Of a stretch of 6,488 nucleotides of DNA, positions 6,113 to 6,488 are shown one piece after another. This stretch comes from Micromonosporaceae bacterium (lineage in GTDB: Bacteria; Actinomycetota; Actinomycetes; Mycobacteriales; Micromonosporaceae), in contig JADGHA010000250.1 of the NCBI GenBank assembly GCA_019689695.1, positions 1 through 6,488 on the forward strand, written 5' to 3'. The translations under genes and the position numbers were made by a program. Under the pieces are notes generated by a model. It saw only the letters and a program-made list of their open reading frames with translations. It was not told the DNA's origin and did not search any database. Numbering within the stretch: the first letter of the stretch is position 1; each line of letters starts with the position of its first letter.

Positions 6113-6488
6113 ATGCAGCCAGCGCAGGAGCCGCGCGAAGAGGGCGTCGCCCCGACCCGCCAGCAGGCGCAGCTCGACCTGCTCCTCCGCGGTTACCGCG
6201 AGGAGGTCGCACGGGGTCCGGAGAACTGGCAGGAGACCGGGGTCGAGTACCTGTACCGGGCTAATCACATCCTGGTCCGCGAGGAGCACATCGAGCGCGT
6301 CCGCGGCCTGTTGCGGCAGCACCGCGAGGGCGAGGCGCAGCGCGCCGAGGACGTCGCGGCCGACGTACCGCTCGTCGCCGGCTTGCGGCGCGTTCGCCTG
6401 CCCGAGGGCTTGGATCCGCCCAACGCCCTGCGGGTCGTCCGGACCGGGCGGGACCGGGATGGGCGGGTGTACGGCGACGGGCTCGGGC
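6113..6488 (+). CDS. N-terminal part of a probable S8 (subtilisin-like) peptidase or other CHAT-linked protein, cut by the right edge
   Basis: The frame stays open from ATG 6113 to the window end, giving 125 residues. There is no signal peptide: the start is polar (QPAQEPREEGVAPTRQQAQ) and leads into a helix LDLLLRGYREEVARGPENW (21-39). Then comes ETGVEYLYRANHILVREEHIERVRGLL (41-67), an acidic linker, and VAGLRRVRLPEGLDPPNALRVVR (88-110). The segment YRANHILVREEHIERV resembles the short prodomain-like region that precedes the catalytic domain in some actinobacterial S8 serine peptidases. I recall this from pattern only and cannot verify it, and the Asp/His/Ser triad would lie beyond the edge. 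The gene is certain (good GGGAGAG site, strong codon bias); the product name is tentative. Head-to-head placement with the CHAT gene, 67 bp apart, suggests the two proteins work together. Confidence 0.6.
   Translation, partial: MQPAQEPREEGVAPTRQQAQLDLLLRGYREEVARGPENWQETGVEYLYRANHILVREEHIERVRGLLRQHREGEAQRAEDVAADVPLVAGLRRVRLPEGLDPPNALRVVRTGRDRDGRVYGDGLG

Noticed and set aside
6071..6322. An 83-codon minus-strand frame opposite the right-edge gene
   Set aside because: It overlaps the CHAT upstream region and the supported plus gene, and shows no ribosome binding site or domain.

Overview
The window is GC-rich DNA with GTG starts, short purine-rich ribosome binding sites and at least one probable leaderless start. 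This points to a high-GC actinomycete. The N-terminus of the partial NuoD resembles that family in Micromonosporaceae and relatives, but I cannot fix the genus. No tRNA, rRNA, CRISPR array, insertion sequence or prophage gene is visible.

Layout. (1) At the left edge, running leftward off the window, is the start of nuoD (complex I subunit D); nuoC does not precede it and the conserved GPQHP motif is altered. (2) A 236-bp divergent gap holds three 7-bp half-sites forming two overlapping inverted repeats, a likely repressor operator between nuoD and (3) a rightward SRPBCC-fold gene. (4) Facing it is a leftward three-gene cluster: a conserved hypothetical protein, an overlapping SnoaL/NTF2-like gene and a TetR-family regulator. 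(5) An AT-rich patch separates that cluster from a divergent rightward Lrp/AsnC-family regulator. (6) Behind the Lrp gene, a convergent gap with a strong hairpin separates it from (7) a 2.6-kb leftward gene for a TPR-CHAT protein, a caspase-like protease with its His-Cys dyad intact. (8) Divergent from it, and cut by the right edge, is a gene whose N-terminal region I tentatively link to subtilisin-type (S8) peptidases.

How the genes may work together. The middle part looks like a small regulated locus of two ligand-binding-fold proteins (SRPBCC and SnoaL-like), a hypothetical protein and two regulators (TetR, Lrp). The right part is a separate unit: a TPR-CHAT protease in head-to-head arrangement with a probable second protease. 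That suggests a two-protease signalling or conflict system, and it is the most interesting item here. This reading rests on context and cannot be proved inside the window.
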